In this document: positions 63,576 through 64,000 of the stretch, one piece after another
How positions within the stretch are numbered: the first letter of the stretch is position 1
Layout: each line of letters begins with the position of its first letter
Assembly: GCA_964035575.1 (NCBI GenBank)
Contig: OZ037910.1
Coordinates: 682,001 to 746,000, forward strand
Origin: Rhynchopus sp. YZ270_cl-10
Taxonomy: Eukaryota; Euglenozoa; Diplonemea; Diplonemida; Diplonemidae
DNA length: 64,000 nt
Direction of reading: 5' to 3'
Made by a program: the position numbers and the translations under genes
Notes under the pieces: generated by a model
The model's input: the letters and a program-made list of their open reading frames with translations, nothing else
Database searches by the model: none
What the model was told of the DNA's origin: nothing

Positions 63576-63801
63576 CTTGGCGCCCCTTACAAAGAAGGCA
63601 CGAACATCCTCGACCAGGTTGGTTTCTATAAGAAGCGTGTTGCGTATGGCATACTCTCTCACAATCTTTTTTTTTTTTTTTTTACCCAACCCTTTTTTCA
63701 GATGGGAGAAGCGGAAGGAGCTTGCAATTCGCTGGGGGCTTGAACCTAAGGCGGATGAAACACTGGCAGAGAGGGATGCGAGGAGGAAACACCTAGACGA
63801 G
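63576..63801 (+). CDS. Two internal exons of an unrecognised gene running off the window
   Basis: Exon 63576-63643 follows TCTCCACAG and reads LGAPYKEGTNILDQVGFYKK then RV, ending in phase 2 at a GTATGG donor. Exon 63702-63801 follows TTTTTTCAG and completes ...RVA-WEKRKELAIRWGLEPKADE, TLAERDARRKHLDE, ending at GTACAT. Both boundaries and phases fit. The sequence is basic, helical and globular-looking, and I do not recognise it. A 5' exon may lie between the family B copy and 63575; the 3' exons lie beyond the window, past a family D MITE. Confidence 0.65.
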
Positions 63802-63873
63802 GTACATTTTCCCCCCTCTCCCCCCCCATACCCCGACATCCCTACACCCGAAACTATTTTTTTTTTTTTTTTT

Positions 63874-64000
63874 GTCACCTCATGAAGGAGGAAATAGAAA
63901 CAAAGCATTTTGAACACACTTTTGCGGTTCTAGGGACGAAACCGCGCTGCAGAGAGCCACTCCTCACCATATAGGTCGAGGTGTTGTGCGTTTTCACCAC
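63874..64000 (+). repeat. Family D MITE, cut by window end
   Basis: GTCACCTCATGAAGGAGGAA, ATAGAAACAAAGCATTTTGA, GCGGTTCTAGGGACGAAACC and GGTCGAGGTGTTGTGCG blocks. It lies in the intron after 63801. Confidence 0.8.

Noticed and set aside
1-64000. CRISPR arrays, integrated virus or retroelement coding regions
   Set aside because: No direct-repeat/spacer arrays and no reverse transcriptase, integrase or capsid-like frames were recognised on either strand.

Overview
The window reads as nuclear DNA of a free-living, probably flagellated, unicellular eukaryote. Evidence: spliceosomal introns with an unusually uniform GTAT(G/T) donor, typical eukaryotic housekeeping genes (dynamitin, UNC119, a Sub2/UAP56 helicase, IWS1, MMTAG2, a diacylglycerol lipase), the standard code (TAA, TAG and TGA all terminate genes) and very dense short interspersed repeats. 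I cannot place the organism from sequence alone. An intron-rich free-living metamonad (fornicate-like) is a low-confidence guess, prompted by the Trichomonas/Giardia-like donor motif.

Layout. 1-1573: 3' part of a bacterial/mitochondrial-type DnaJ gene. 1913-4099: type I surface protein with an NMT-sequon repeat stalk, CC-x6-C modules and a C-terminal membrane helix. 5549-7729: four-TM sn-1 diacylglycerol lipase. 9297-11963: a 2.67 kb TIR element (foldback-like). 12615-15287: second copy of the NMT-repeat surface protein. 16501-17634: secreted protein with two helix-hairpin-helix-like units and a beta-rich C-terminal domain. 19008-22318: MMTAG2 with a 2.6 kb repeat-stuffed intron. 23158-25080: UNC119. 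27679-30414: WW-like/FYVE-like zinc protein. 34262-35137: dynamitin. 35221-41458: tandem duplication of a ~3 kb unit carrying a PPSPTNGSNWTF-repeat secreted protein. 42051-44689: a second 2.64 kb TIR element. 45149-46201: a third TIR element. 46766-50421: Sub2/UAP56 helicase in five exons. 52287-53159: leucine-rich-repeat-like protein. 53.2-58.4 kb: repeats only. 58641-61212: IWS1 in five exons. 61522-63105: unrecognised 527-aa protein. 63576-end: exons of a gene running off the window.

The most unusual features are: (i) two ~2.65 kb TIR elements whose ~1.4 kb non-coding core is nearly identical over long stretches (by eye about 97 percent in the best part) but whose long terminal inverted repeats are unrelated; (ii) two unrelated secreted/surface protein families, each recently duplicated, whose stalks are tandem arrays of N-glycosylation sequons (NMT; NGS+NWT); (iii) a ~120-bp cassette (family B) found shortly upstream of several genes; and (iv) a set of palindromic MITE families, one with clear 8-bp target-site duplications. 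Gene-poor stretches are mostly homopolymer runs and repeat debris. Identities and family assignments were judged by eye; no database search was possible.
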